A stretch of DNA of 64,000 nt from Diplonema papillatum (Eukaryota > Euglenozoa > Diplonemea > Diplonemida > Diplonemidae): the NCBI GenBank assembly GCA_030068145.1, contig JAPJBO010000577.1:83230-147229 (forward strand). Direction: 5' to 3'. Every line of letters begins with the position of its first letter. Within the stretch, counting starts at the first letter, position 1. The position numbers and the translations under genes were made by a program. This document shows, piece after piece, positions 55,090 to 64,000 of the stretch. A model generated the notes under the pieces. It was not told the origin of the DNA and did not search any database. It saw only the letters and a program-made list of their open reading frames with translations.

Positions 55090-55255
55090 TTTGGGTGGAA
55101 AAACAGGGGTCGACACAAGGGTCCGCGGTTCGAACCCCACGAAGGACTTTTTTTTGGGTCAATTCCCACAGGTGACCTTTTTACCCCCCCCCCCCTATTT
55201 TCGGAAATTTGGTGGAAAATGTCTACCAAAATGTTAATTGTGGCTCCCCTAGGGC
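55090..55255 (+). repeat. B-box-like segment and inverted relative of 44.3 kb
   Basis: GGTCCGCGGTTCGAACCCCA followed by a T run resembles a tRNA-derived short-element head. Then 55190-55252 is the inverse of 44268-44332 (AATGTTAATTGTGGCTCCC). Confidence 0.55.
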
Positions 55256-56230
55256 AGCTGGCGCCGCTCACCTGTCAATCTCACAACTGACAGCCCAACG
55301 ACGTTTCGGTGTTTTTGCCTCCCGTCAAGAGCTCCACGGGCAGTTCCGTGGAGTGGGTGGTCACTGCGTGTTGCGTGGTCGTGGTACAAAAGGCAACACG
55401 CCATTCGCATCCCTGTGTGCAGGGTACATTTCCCCTTCTTTACAAACAACCTATCGCAGTTCGGCCGTCCATCGTTCTCGTATCACTGTCTGCACGCAGG
55501 TTCGGTATCGAAAAAAATGGCCCGCCACTGAAGACCCTCGTAGTGCAGATTTCCACGTTTCAGAGTCCGAGCTTGTGGTGAGCGGGCGCTTTTATTGTTT
55601 GGGATGATATCGCAGGCTGATGTGAAAAGCAAGGCCGGTTTTTGACCCGTACAAAGCCTGGGAGGAAAAGCTTGAGGGGAAAAGACTTTCCCGTTGGTCG
55701 TTAACAGAGTTGTCGCTGGGTTTCGACACCAGACGTACCTAGGTGGGAGGGGTAAAAAGCTTTTCCGAGTTGGTCGTCAACAAGGAACGCCCCTGTCAAC
55801 AGCTGCTGCCTCCCTCGTCGAGACCTATAGCGCGACGAGATGTAGGGGTTCATTTAACAATGCCTTTTCGTCCACGTAGCATCCTGTTTCACGAAGTGTT
55901 TTAGTGATTGGGTACACCACTGTGACACCCAGGAGAAAGAACAGCCAGGTAGGGCAGGCAGGTATTTTCGCAAGACTAAAAGTTAGAGATGCTGCCCTAC
56001 CTGGCTGCCCTGGCACGACAATAACAAAGATCTCTATCAACAGCTGGCTGCCTCATATTGTCCCTCGCCGAGACCTGTGCCTGCGAAGAGGATGTGGGGT
56101 CCAGTTACCATTGCTTGGTTCATCCCCGCGACACGTTTTTCACGAAGGGTTTTTGTGTTGCTGTCAGGGTGCGTCAGTGAACTACTGTCCAACTTATGTA
56201 CACACCAGGACGAAGAAAAGTGAAAACGGG
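55256..56230. other. Stretch without a recognised gene
   Basis: 55900-56030 resembles 38850-38945 (GTACACCACTGTGACACC, ACAGCCAGGTAGGGCAGG) and relates to 56920-56990. Otherwise no repeat or exon is clear. Confidence 0.4.
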
Positions 56231-56907
56231 TAAAGCCCCCCCCCCTCGTACTATTTAGGCAGTCGTACTATTTAGGTAAATAGTACGAGTGTTGTTTTTT
56301 AAAAGTTTTAAGTGGTGCCCCCAGCTGCAACGACTTTTATGTTTTAATTCCGGCTAAGAGCTCACGCTCGTCCCTTCCCCGTTTTCTCTTTGATGCAGGT
56401 GAAGGACAGGTATCAGCCTGCAGATCCAGCACAGAGAGCGCGTCCAGGTCCATCATCACTGATTCGTCAAGGTTCACCACCTCTACTGCATCAGCAATAC
56501 GAGAGCTGCTGCGAACAGTGTGTGTTTAGTCCTTCTGAGCCCATAGACAGTTGGGGCACGTAGAGTGAGGCTCACTCTAAGTGACACTCATGCACTTTTG
56601 TCCACTGTGACTGAAAAATGCGGTTTCAGTGTCACTTAGACTTAGAAAAACGGAAGATTTCGGCGGAAACCCCCCAGTTCAGTTTTAGCAACAACCAAGA
56701 AAAATGCGGTTGCATCACTTAGAGTGAGACCTCATGAGGCTCACTCTACATGCCACTGGTTGAATGGTAGTTGAATAGTGGTTAAATAGTGGTTAAATAG
56801 TGGCTAAATAGTACGAGTCACTCTGAAACTTTGGGGGGTGTACTTTTAGCTTTTTCAGGAGATATCTGATGTTTTTCACCTAAATAGTACGAGGGGGGGG
56901 GGCTTTA
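56231..56907. mobile_element. Foldback element with TAAAG-C-tract ends
   Basis: TAAAG plus a C run and CTCGTACTATTTAGG at the left is the inverse of CCTAAATAGTACGAG plus a G run and CTTTA at the right. Inside are inverted CTCACTCTAAGTGAC / CACTTAGAGTGAG motifs and a short direct repeat GGTTAAATAGT. No coding frame. Confidence 0.65.
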
Positions 56908-57600
56908 AAAAGCCAGGCAGGTGGGGCCTGCCTTACCTGAACTTTTCAGTAAAACAAATAACCGCTGCCCTACCTGCCCTGGGACGACAAGGAAGAATCC
57001 TGATTTCAGGATGGAAGAAATGCGTGGATTGTTGAACGCTTACGCCCGCCACTAAACCCAGATTCACCTGTGTTTCGTGTGGGCTACAGCACATTTACCT
57101 CCTTTGATCTTTTGCAGCTGGCAGCCTCCTCAGTGTCAAGTATTTTCTACAAAGCAGGTGCTTATACAAGAATAAATGTGTGCTTGTTCGTACGTGTGTG
57201 TGTTGGAATTCAAACACGGGTATCCCCTGAAGCGGAGTATAGCCCAAGTTGTGTGTGCGTGTGATCTCAGTAATGGGCAACCTCTGAGCGGAGTCTAGCC
57301 CAGTTGCGCAATGCACCTACGTGTCACTGCCAGCCGGCCGCTCGTGGTGGTTGCGACGTACACGGAAATGCAGCCTCAACTGGCATTGGTTTCCTTCTTC
57401 GTGATTTGCATGTTGCTGACTACAGCAGGTGCCCAGGGCTATTCGCCTTCTCGTACATGTGGTGCAGCGCGGGTTGTCATGCTTTGTACATCTTAAGGTC
57501 GCATTGACATTCCGTCTCGTTGGCGGGTGAGATCGTTGACTGGGAGGGTTTTCTCGTCCTCTCCCCTTCCACATTTTAACGTGGTGCCTTCCTGCGCGAG
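56908..57600. repeat. Repeat-rich stretch downstream of the haloperoxidase-like gene
   Basis: 57030-57170 is a second copy of the 32825-32975 repeat, and 57310-57400 resembles part of 4150-4240. No exon was found. Confidence 0.5.
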
Positions 57601-57621
57601 ATGCAGGAGCGCTTCAAAACT

Positions 57622-59187
57622 TCAGTGGTGGCGGCGGTTCCCCCATTTTCTGCCGCCCGAGCCGCGGGGTTTCTTGCCCTTGGGCTCTCCCTGAGTGTAG
57701 AAGGACGGTGTTGGCAGGGGCTTCAGCGGCCCACGGGCCGGGCGGTCGGCCGCCGAGCCGTTGATGTGCGCGTTGACGTAGTCGAACGCCATCTCGCCGA
57801 ACCGGGGACACGCGTTCGCCGATGCATCGACGGCTGCTTGGAAGTGGAAGCCTCCCCAGACCCTGCTCTGCCCGCAGTTCTGCGCGAAGTCGGTCCATGT
57901 GGGGAAAGTGACGCTTGTCGCTTCTGCGGGGGTGATCCCGGGCTCAGCCCTCGAGCTCCCGGCACGAAATGTCACCGTCAAGCCGAACACGTCGTTGCCG
58001 TACCACAACCGCAATGCTTGTGTGTGCGCGTAGCAGAAGCACGCAGATGCAGACGGGTACTCGGGGTGATCAGCCTCCTCCAGAAGCGACTTCCACTCAC
58101 TCGCTTTCATGTCAACCGTGCCTTGCCCGGGCCCACCCCATGCGCGCACGATATCGTCACCGTAGATGTGCTTGATGGCGCTGAACGGCCGCACCGCATC
58201 CCACCTCCTCTTCTCGTTCCACACGAAGATCCCCGCGTCGAACGCGGCCATGTTGTTCATCAAGTCCGAGAACACGTATTCCGGATAAGATACGCCGGCG
58301 AACTTGGCCTTCCGGAACGTCGATCCTCCGAGGCTTCCGCCCTTGTTGTCGAAGTACTGAGCCAGCATCTTCTGGGTGGTCGTGAGGTTTGCCGAAGCTT
58401 CGAGCACTTCGTCCGCCTGTTTCTTGTAAAGCGCCCGGTTCCTCCGAGTGTTGACCTTCGAGTTGACGGGTTCCGGGACTTGCCACGCGTTTGGGTTGCT
58501 GTACGAGTACGGCTCTGTGATGCCGTATTGTGGCGTCACGAACTGCTGGATCTTGTACAGGCCCTGCCCCTTTCGTTGCAGGTCGGGCTGCCACCTCGAC
58601 GGGTCCTTCAGTGTGTACGCCGTGTTCACCGGCTCGTAGCCGGTGGTGTCGGCGAATGGCTCGAAGTTCCGTTCGCGCTTGCCGTTGAAGTCGCCGACGG
58701 CGTTCATCCCGTCGTTGAGGCGGGCACGGCCGACCTTCAACCCGGCGCCCCAGCCGATGCCGTGGGGCTTCGTCAGGTCGTCTTTCAATGGTGAGTCCGG
58801 GTCGAGCCCGACGTCTATGAGCACCTGCCTGATCACCGGGATGCTCTCGGGCCAGCGTACCGTAAACCCGGCGAACGAGCCGTAGAAGGCAGCAATGTTC
58901 TGGTTTCTCAACGTCCGCTCAGCAGCAGGTCGTCGTTCGAAGCGAGAGAAGATCCCGACGGCGGTGTCGTGATACGGAGCCATTGCGTCGAAGAGACAGT
59001 TGGCGTTCGATACCGCGAGGCGGAGGATCAGCGGTGCATCACCGTCGAACTCGGAAATCTTCTCCGCGCTGAGCTTGATTAGCAGTCCGAACGCGGTACT
59101 CGCCCAGTCCTTGTCGAAGTCGAAGGCGCGCCCACCGCTGGCCGTGCAGAGAACACACACAACCAGACCGATCGGCAGGCTCCGCAT
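57622..59187 (-). CDS. Secreted vanadium-dependent haloperoxidase-like protein (521 aa, single exon)
   Basis: Family: PAP2 / vanadium haloperoxidase. I start at ATG 59187 because MRSLPIGLVVCVLCTASGGR reads as a signal peptide (cut near residue 21); the frame opens 13 codons earlier without one. Vanadate-binding residues are at family spacing: Lys326 and Arg333 (KRRWDAVRP), Ser379 (PSASA), and Arg442 to His448 (SRVWGGFH). The PSGH motif reads PSAS, so Ser381 replaces the histidine that acts as acid-base in vanadium chloroperoxidase. It could therefore be an altered oxidase or a phosphatase-like or non-catalytic relative. The basic, proline-rich C-terminus (KGKKPRGSGGRKWGNRRHH) is unusual. No introns. 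The upstream gap to the LINE 3' end is only about 100 bases. Confidence 0.88.
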   Translation of the reverse strand: MRSLPIGLVVCVLCTASGGRAFDFDKDWASTAFGLLIKLSAEKISEFDGDAPLILRLAVSNANCLFDAMAPYHDTAVGIFSRFERRPAAERTLRNQNIAAFYGSFAGFTVRWPESIPVIRQVLIDVGLDPDSPLKDDLTKPHGIGWGAGLKVGRARLNDGMNAVGDFNGKRERNFEPFADTTGYEPVNTAYTLKDPSRWQPDLQRKGQGLYKIQQFVTPQYGITEPYSYSNPNAWQVPEPVNSKVNTRRNRALYKKQADEVLEASANLTTTQKMLAQYFDNKGGSLGGSTFRKAKFAGVSYPEYVFSDLMNNMAAFDAGIFVWNEKRRWDAVRPFSAIKHIYGDDIVRAWGGPGQGTVDMKASEWKSLLEEADHPEYPSASACFCYAHTQALRLWYGNDVFGLTVTFRAGSSRAEPGITPAEATSVTFPTWTDFAQNCGQSRVWGGFHFQAAVDASANACPRFGEMAFDYVNAHINGSAADRPARGPLKPLPTPSFYTQGEPKGKKPRGSGGRKWGNRRHH

Positions 59188-59289
59188 TGCAACGGGATTT
59201 AGTTCCTTTTCTTTTTGAACGAGCACCTGCAGCAGGGGTGTAGAAATGGTCGGAGCGGTGCATGAAATTGTAAGCCACGGCTTAACACA

Positions 59290-61445
59290 GCGGCCAAATT
59301 TTCATGGTTCACAAAAAGAGAGAGAGAGACGAGTTAGAGTGCAGGGACCATCTCTCCGGGGAGTTTCCGGTCTCCTCACTTCTCTTCGCACTGCTACGGC
59401 GGGCGTAAGTCGCTCCGGAGGCGCGCTGCAGGTTGCGGCTCTGCTACAGTGAGTGGCGGCACCGGAGTTGGTGCTGCAGCGGGCGCTCTGGCCGGCGGGC
59501 GAGCTCGTCTCGCGGGGGATCGCCGCCTTGTAACGCTGCGGGCCCTCTTCTTCCTCGCGACTGCGCGGCCTACGGCGGCGGCTAACACCTTGATGGGAAA
59601 CTTCAGCTTCCATTGAGCGAAGGCTACGTCCTGAGGGTACACGGGTTTGGCGTCATTCCAGCTGTCTTTGGAGCAAACTGCTACTATGCCGTTTAACATC
59701 GCCTCTGTCCTCCGTCCAGCCGCAAAACGTGGACGGTGTGTGAATCCCGGCATTGCCGGCGCACCCAGGCAGCGTAAAGAGCATACACCCTGACGCCACT
59801 TCCCGGGGAAGGCTGAGGCCCCCGTGTCAGCGCTTAGGTCGTTGATGGCTCGTCTTAGATATCCTATCTGCAACCCTTTTTCGGCAAACGTTTCCCCAGG
59901 CAGCTTGGATCGCGTGTAGGCCTCAAAATCCAAAGCGAGTTCCACGCCGGTCGTAGGGAGAGGGGGGGTGTTGACCCAACGTAGATTCCTTAGCCAGTAG
60001 ACTAGCGTCGCCGCGAAGCGCGTCCCGATCTGCTTCGTGAGGAGCTCACGGCTGTCCCTTGCCAGCTCAACGTCATATCTCCCTGCCGCGGCGGAGGCAA
60101 GCTCCCAGGGGCGCGTCGTCGCGATATTACGCTGCGCTTGCGCCATCTCGATGGAGATGGTCCCGATCAGCTTCTGGACCCTCTCCACGAGTACCGGCGG
60201 GGTTCCGATGGGGGGAATCCCCCGTGTGCTCAGGCATAGGGGCATATTCTGTGCCGCCACTCCTGCGACGTCGAGTCGGCAACGTAGATTGACCCACCTG
60301 CCCCCCGGTCCCGGGCATTCCCAGAAATAGTGCAGCAGGGTCCCCGGCGTCCCACCGTCGCAGAACTCGCATACGCCGTCACCCGTTCCCCATCTTCTGT
60401 TGCACCACTCGCGAGAGTACACCGCTCCTGCGATGCATTTGCGGATTGCAAAGCTGAGCCTGTCCTCCGTCGCGCGGTTCTGCCACAGTCTGTTCAGCAG
60501 GCGCACATCCACCCCCCTCTCGATACCCGAGTAGCCTTGCCTTTGTGTCGTCAGGTAGCGCCACGCTCGAAGACGCAGGCCCTCACGGACGAAGTGCAGT
60601 GTCTCCTTCCCGGAAAAAGGCACGGTCGCACCTTCGAACGATAGCAACTCGAAACTGTGCCGCTTCGCCGGCAGGAAACGTATCTCTCGAAGGAGATTGG
60701 ATATCAGCCCGACGGGGCCCTTTAAGGAGGCGTCAGCCCCGGATACAAGAAGGGCATCCATTCGCAGCCGAAACCTCTCCTTCTGGTATTGCTTCGCGGC
60801 GGTGCGGAGTGAGCTGTACCCGGAGGCGCATGCCGGATCGCACAAGTGCGCCTTCGCAACAAGGGTAAGTGTCGCGAGGGGGCTCTTCGCCCGATTTGAG
60901 CGAGGAATCAAGCAGGCGGAGAGAGCCGTGCGAAGGACGGAGTTGTTCGCAAAGCCACCGGCCGAGTTGGCGCAGTAGGCCGCGCCGTAGTGCGCGGATG
61001 CCGCGATCGTCTGCATGACGCGGAACTTGGTGCGCGGCTTCAGTGGCGACGCTTCCAGCCTGGCTGCGGCTTCCACGGTCGCGTCAGACCTACCGTTGTC
61101 CACAGGCCCTTCTGTGCCCAGGGGAACGCCCAGAACCTTAACGGTCTTCACCGACTTCACCGCCTTGCCTCCAACCTCGAGACGGGGGCCTTTTTCCGAC
61201 GTCGAGAAGGAGGCACACTTGCCTTCGTTGAGAGCGAGGCCGGTCAGACTCCCGAATATCGCGGTGACTTCTATTCCTTCCTGGAGCAGCTTCGCGAGTC
61301 GCGAGAGGAGGTACAAGTCATCAGCAAAGGACTTCGGACTCACTCGTGCCCGGCTGACCAGGGCTTTCGAGAGCACGGACAGAAGGGCGTTGATCAGGAC
61401 CACGGAGATAGGGCAGGTACCGATGGTGTACAGAGGATGAATGAA
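59290..61445 (-). mobile_element. 5'-truncated LINE of a different type
   Basis: The element carries the last third of a reverse transcriptase, a zinc knuckle and a long C-terminal region, and ends in a CT-rich tail (about 59290-59340). Homology starts at 'YTIGTCPISVVLINALL', the region before the catalytic FADD motif, and is cut at the MITE pair at 61459. It has no RNase H, unlike the LINEs at 45-55 kb. Confidence 0.8.
59394..61403 (-). pseudogene. Reverse transcriptase C-terminal part, CCHC and long tail (669 codons)
   Basis: FADDLYLLSR is RT motif C; 'VKVLGVPLG' follows as in LINE RTs. The zinc knuckle CEFCDGGTPGTLLHYFWEC is near the middle. The last 280 residues have no family I can name and end in a very basic Arg/Pro/Ala tail (KKRARSVTRRRSPARRARPP), likely nucleic-acid binding. 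The first codon used is GTG, not a true start, because the N-terminal endonuclease and RT fingers are missing. The frame is otherwise unbroken. Confidence 0.82.
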
Positions 61446-61458
61446 TCAAAAAAGGTAC

Positions 61459-61887
61459 CATGCAGGGTCAGAACCTTGTGTCTTTTTGGAAATGGCCAAA
61501 ATTTTATTTCCAGAAAAAAAATGGGGTTTTTGAATTTTAAAAGTTTGGAACAAACTCTGCGGTAATTTTTGCGGAAGTTGAGCAAAATTTTTTTTTGCCA
61601 AAAATTTTTTTTGGGGTCCATCGGCCCCGCGGGAGCGTTTTAAAAAGACACAAGGTTTGACCCTGCATGATATCATGCAGGGTCAAAACCTTGTGTCTTT
61701 TTGGAAATGGCAAAAAAAAAAAAAATCCGGAAAAAAATTGAGTTTTTTGAATTTTAAAAGTTTGGAACAAACTCTGCAGTAATTTTTAAGGAAGTTGAGC
61801 AAAATTTTTTTTTTCCAAACTTTTTTTGGGGTCCATCGGCCCCGCGGGAGCGTTTTAAAAAGACACAAGATTTTGACCCTGCATGAT
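61459..61887. mobile_element. Two head-to-tail MITE copies with 30-bp terminal inverted repeats
   Basis: Copy 1 (61459-61671) and copy 2 (61672-61887) are about 90 percent alike. Each starts CATGCAGGGTCAGAACCTTG or a variant and ends with the inverse (AAGACACAAGGTTTGACCCT then GCATGAT). They meet at ATGATATCATG with no DNA between. No coding capacity. Confidence 0.75.
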
Positions 61888-62205
61888 AAACTGAGGGCAG
61901 ATGAACATATCAATGTCTTAGAGGCATGGGCCTTAAAAGACACCTTGTCTCGTTTAATCACTCCGGGGTTCCCACTTAGACATACGGGTGGACAACACCA
62001 CAGTGATGGGAGCAGCAAGGAAAGGAGTGAGCTCGCGATCATTCGCGTTGAATCAGGCCATAATGGCAGCGATACACATCCTCCAGGAGCTCAATTGCAC
62101 ATGGTCGATACGACCTACCCTCTCGTGTGCACCCTTCTCGACTAGCTTCCCCTGCACTTGTGCAGGAGGTCGCACAAGCAATCGGGGCTTTCTTAACTGG
62201 CGATG
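61888..62205 (+). pseudogene. RNase H-like fragment of a DIRS-type retroelement (frameshifted)
   Basis: The frame reads 'RADEHINVLEAWALKDTLSR' (Glu motif) and, after a one-base shift near 61985, 'VDNTTVMGAARKGVSSRSFA' and 'LNQAIMAAIHILQELN' (Asp motif). The INVLE...DNTT pairing is typical of RNase H in DIRS/Ngaro tyrosine-recombinase retrotransposons. No RT or recombinase is adjacent on this strand, so it is a remnant. Confidence 0.45.
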
Positions 62206-62374
62206 GGGTGGCGGCTGACGGTCACTGCAAACGTGCAAGCGGCGCAATGCCCCACTCGTGAGTTCCTCTCTTGTTAAGTACATAGTACAAGACACAGTTT
62301 CCCCTCTTCTTCCCGTTCTGGTTGAATAACTCTGCGCCTAGCTGTTGACGCTGACGGATTCCTCACTCTGAGAA

Positions 62375-62610
62375 GTTTTTTTCACTGGCAGTGGGCAAAA
62401 ACCAATTTTCTCTCACTCTGAGAAGTTTTTTTCACTGGCAGTGGGCAAAAAACCAATTTTACCCACTGTGTTTTTTTCACTAGTGAAAAAAAATTTTTTT
62501 TTTTCACTAGTGAAAAAAAACACCCAGTTTTTTTTTCACTAGTGAAAAAAAAACTTTTTTTCTTCACTAGTGAAAAAAAAATTTTTTTTTTCACTGGTGC
62601 CAATTTTTTT
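62375..62610. repeat. Palindrome-rich TTTCACTAGTGAAA cluster
   Basis: A direct repeat of about 50 bases (TTTTTTCACTGGCAGTGGGC) is followed by four TTCACTAGTGAA palindromes separated by A/T runs. A related block occurs at 63110-63175. Confidence 0.8.
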
Positions 62611-62807
62611 TTTCCCCCATTTTTTTGGCTGAAAGTGGTCAAGAACAGGTCAAAAGTGCAGTAGTATGCAGTTTTGGCTACCCCGGCTAAATCATGCTGA
62701 ACCACGCCCCCCCCCACCCAAACACACTACCAAACCAGCACTATCTGGTGGTGTGGCAAACCTGGCACCTGCCAGTTCAAAAAACTTCCATTGTGAGAGA
62801 AAAAAAG

Positions 62808-63105
62808 TCTCTCACTGGTCAAATGTGGTCGGAAATTGGGGAAAAATCCCCACTGTGCGTTCGTTTCTTGTTTTTCGGGTTTCGGGGGCCTTTCCGAGGT
62901 CCCTCGGGGGTGGAAAAGGCCTCTCGGCAGGGAAAACGGTCGCCACTCGGGACCCCTTCGGGGCCCCTCGTGGCGACCGTTTTCCCTGCCTCGAGGCCTT
63001 TTCCACCCCCTCGGGACCTCTACAAGGCCCCCTCAACCCGAAAAACAAAAACTCACTACAGTGGGTTTTCCCCAATTTCTCCCACTTTGACCAGTGAGAG
63101 AACGT
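62808..63105. repeat. Long inverted repeat, arms of about 140 bp
   Basis: Left arm: CTCTCACTGGTCAAATGTGG through GGAAAACGGTCGCCACTCGG; right arm is its inverse, from TGGCGACCGTTTTCCCTGCC to TTTGACCAGTGAGAG, with few mismatches and a loop centred on CCTTCGGGG at about 62957. It could extrude as a cruciform. Frames on both strands mirror each other. Confidence 0.88.
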
Positions 63106-63184
63106 ATATTACCCACTGTGTTTTTTTCACTAGTGAAAAAAAAACTTTTTTTCTTCACTAGTGAAAAATAGCTATTTTTTACCG

Positions 63185-63305
63185 GTAAATAAGGGGCCTT
63201 TTTGTCCCGAGGGCAAGTTTTTTTCACGAGACGAGCCCGAGGGCGAAGCCCGAGGGCGAGTCGAGTGAAAAAAACTTGCCCGAGGGACAAAAAGGCCCCT
63301 TGACC
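63185..63305. repeat. Palindrome with arms of about 50 bp
   Basis: GGGGCCTTTTTGTCCCGAGG at 63192 is the inverse of the sequence ending GGGACAAAAAGGCCCC at 63299. The loop has GAGGGCGAAGCCCGAGGGCG. It lies directly outside the next element's left end. Confidence 0.85.
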
Positions 63306-63319
63306 GGTACAACGTAATT

Positions 63320-64000
63320 TTTTTACCGGCTGGATTTTTTTTGCCTGCCGCTGAACAGCTGCAATGAGGCCCAGGAGCAAAAGGAAACGGAATGAGCATT
63401 CCTCACCACAAGACAACATGCTAAAAGGGTTGTGCTAAGAAAGGGCGGTGTTCATGAACACCTCGCTTCTCAGTCTCACTCTGAGAAGGAACAGGACTTG
63501 GGTACTTGTCTTTCAGAGTGACGCCGAATTCTGAGGTGTGCTTTGCATTCAGCATGCTGTAGATTGACCACATGGTTGAAGGCTTGAAGCTGCGGTCGTC
63601 TACCAGGTGCTTGAAGAAGGTTGCGTACTGTGCCTCCGTCGGCTGCTTCTTGGATGGCTTTCCCGAGAGGGGCTTTGGGTACTTGCAGTGAACTTGAATG
63701 TAGTCTATGAAGTCCCTCCACACCAACGTGTAACGTTGCCTGGACTTCTCCGGCAGAGCGCTGTCGCTGCTTTCGCCTTCAGAGCTTTCGGGACTGGAGT
63801 CGCTGACTCCTTCTTTCTTCACCTTCGGCATTTTGTGGTCTTGTTTCCTTTAATCCTGTAGGTGTTGCTATGAAAATGTCTCCAGGGACAAAAAAAACTT
63901 TTTGTCCCTGGAGGGACAAAAAGCTCCCTTATTGTCCCTGGGCCTCATTGTAGCTGTTCAGCGGCAGGGACAAAAAAAATCCAGCCGGTAAAAAAAAAAA
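63320..64000. mobile_element. TIR element carrying a tyrosine-recombinase-like N-terminal domain (right end cut by window)
   Basis: TTTTACCGGCTGGATTTTTT to CAATGAGGCCCAGGAGC at the left is the inverse of 63935-63990 (GGCCTCATTGTAGCTGTTCA to AATCCAGCCGGTAAAA). The frame at 63421-63831 lies between. The right end touches the window border, so the target site cannot be checked. Confidence 0.6.
63421..63831 (-). CDS. Short protein with tyrosine-recombinase core-binding-like domain (136 aa)
   Basis: After an acidic, serine-rich start (MPKVKKEGVSDSSPESSEGE) the sequence 'RYTLVWRDFIDYIQVH' to 'FKPSTMWSIYSMLNAKH' has the helical pattern of the SAM-like DNA-binding domain that precedes the catalytic domain in tyrosine recombinases, as in Crypton- and DIRS-type elements. 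The catalytic domain (R..H-x-x-R..Y) is absent: the frame ends about 25 codons after the helices. It is therefore either truncated, one exon of a longer gene, or a DNA-binding protein of a non-autonomous element. An ATG with GCCGAAG after it at 63831 is a reasonable start. Confidence 0.5.
   Translation of the reverse strand: MPKVKKEGVSDSSPESSEGESSDSALPEKSRQRYTLVWRDFIDYIQVHCKYPKPLSGKPSKKQPTEAQYATFFKHLVDDRSFKPSTMWSIYSMLNAKHTSEFGVTLKDKYPSPVPSQSETEKRGVHEHRPFLAQPF

Overview
The window is nuclear DNA from a microbial eukaryote, probably an alga or related protist. Three things show this. Genes are split by GT-AG introns of 0.6 to 6.9 kb. Retroelements, foldback elements and minisatellites fill the space between exons. 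Stop codons follow the standard code. A bacterial-type KatG and a vanadium-haloperoxidase-like protein would suit a marine alga (stramenopile, chromerid or similar), but I cannot fix the lineage from the sequence alone.

Layout. (1) 0.4-10.7 kb, minus strand: a four-exon gene model (PH domain, coiled coils, PDZ/SH3-like segment, acidic tail) whose splice phases agree at every junction; its introns hold minisatellites, broken copies of its own exons and a 985-bp mobile element. (2) 11.6-17.0 kb, minus: the last two exons of an ankyrin-repeat gene among several truncated copies; one copy carries about 31 units of a 24/27-bp in-frame minisatellite. (3) 17-30.7 kb: no confident gene; foldback elements, palindromic satellites, poly-G tracts and dispersed repeats. 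(4) 30.7-36.2 kb, minus: a complete four-exon PP2C (PPM family) phosphatase of 303 aa, with a decayed copy of its catalytic exon in intron 2 and a five-unit 66-bp array in intron 3. (5) 36.2-40.7 kb: repeats. (6) 41.0-43.1 kb, minus: an intact single-exon catalase-peroxidase with a broken copy of its N-terminal region just upstream. (7) 44.3-55.3 kb: a nearly complete EN-RT-RNase H LINE (plus strand) and a 5'-truncated relative (minus strand), set among tRNA-like sequences and two inverted arrays of a 235-bp repeat. (8) 57.6-59.2 kb, minus: a single-exon secreted vanadium haloperoxidase-like protein in which a serine sits where the catalytic histidine is expected. (9) 59.3-64 kb: a 5'-truncated LINE of another type, a tandem MITE pair, a DIRS-like RNase H fragment, a dense run of long palindromes, and a terminal-inverted-repeat element encoding a tyrosine-recombinase-like N-terminal domain.

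Two patterns stand out. First, the multi-exon genes and katG have one or more truncated, decaying copies of their exons within a few hundred to a few thousand bases. Second, the two related LINEs sit in opposite orientations at what looks like the same short target (GTAACGGCA) beside two copies of one tRNA-like repeat, which suggests target-specific integration next to tRNA-like sequences. The host genes have no evident shared pathway: KatG and the haloperoxidase-like protein both belong to peroxide-related families, PP2C is a signalling phosphatase, and the PH and ankyrin proteins look like scaffolds.
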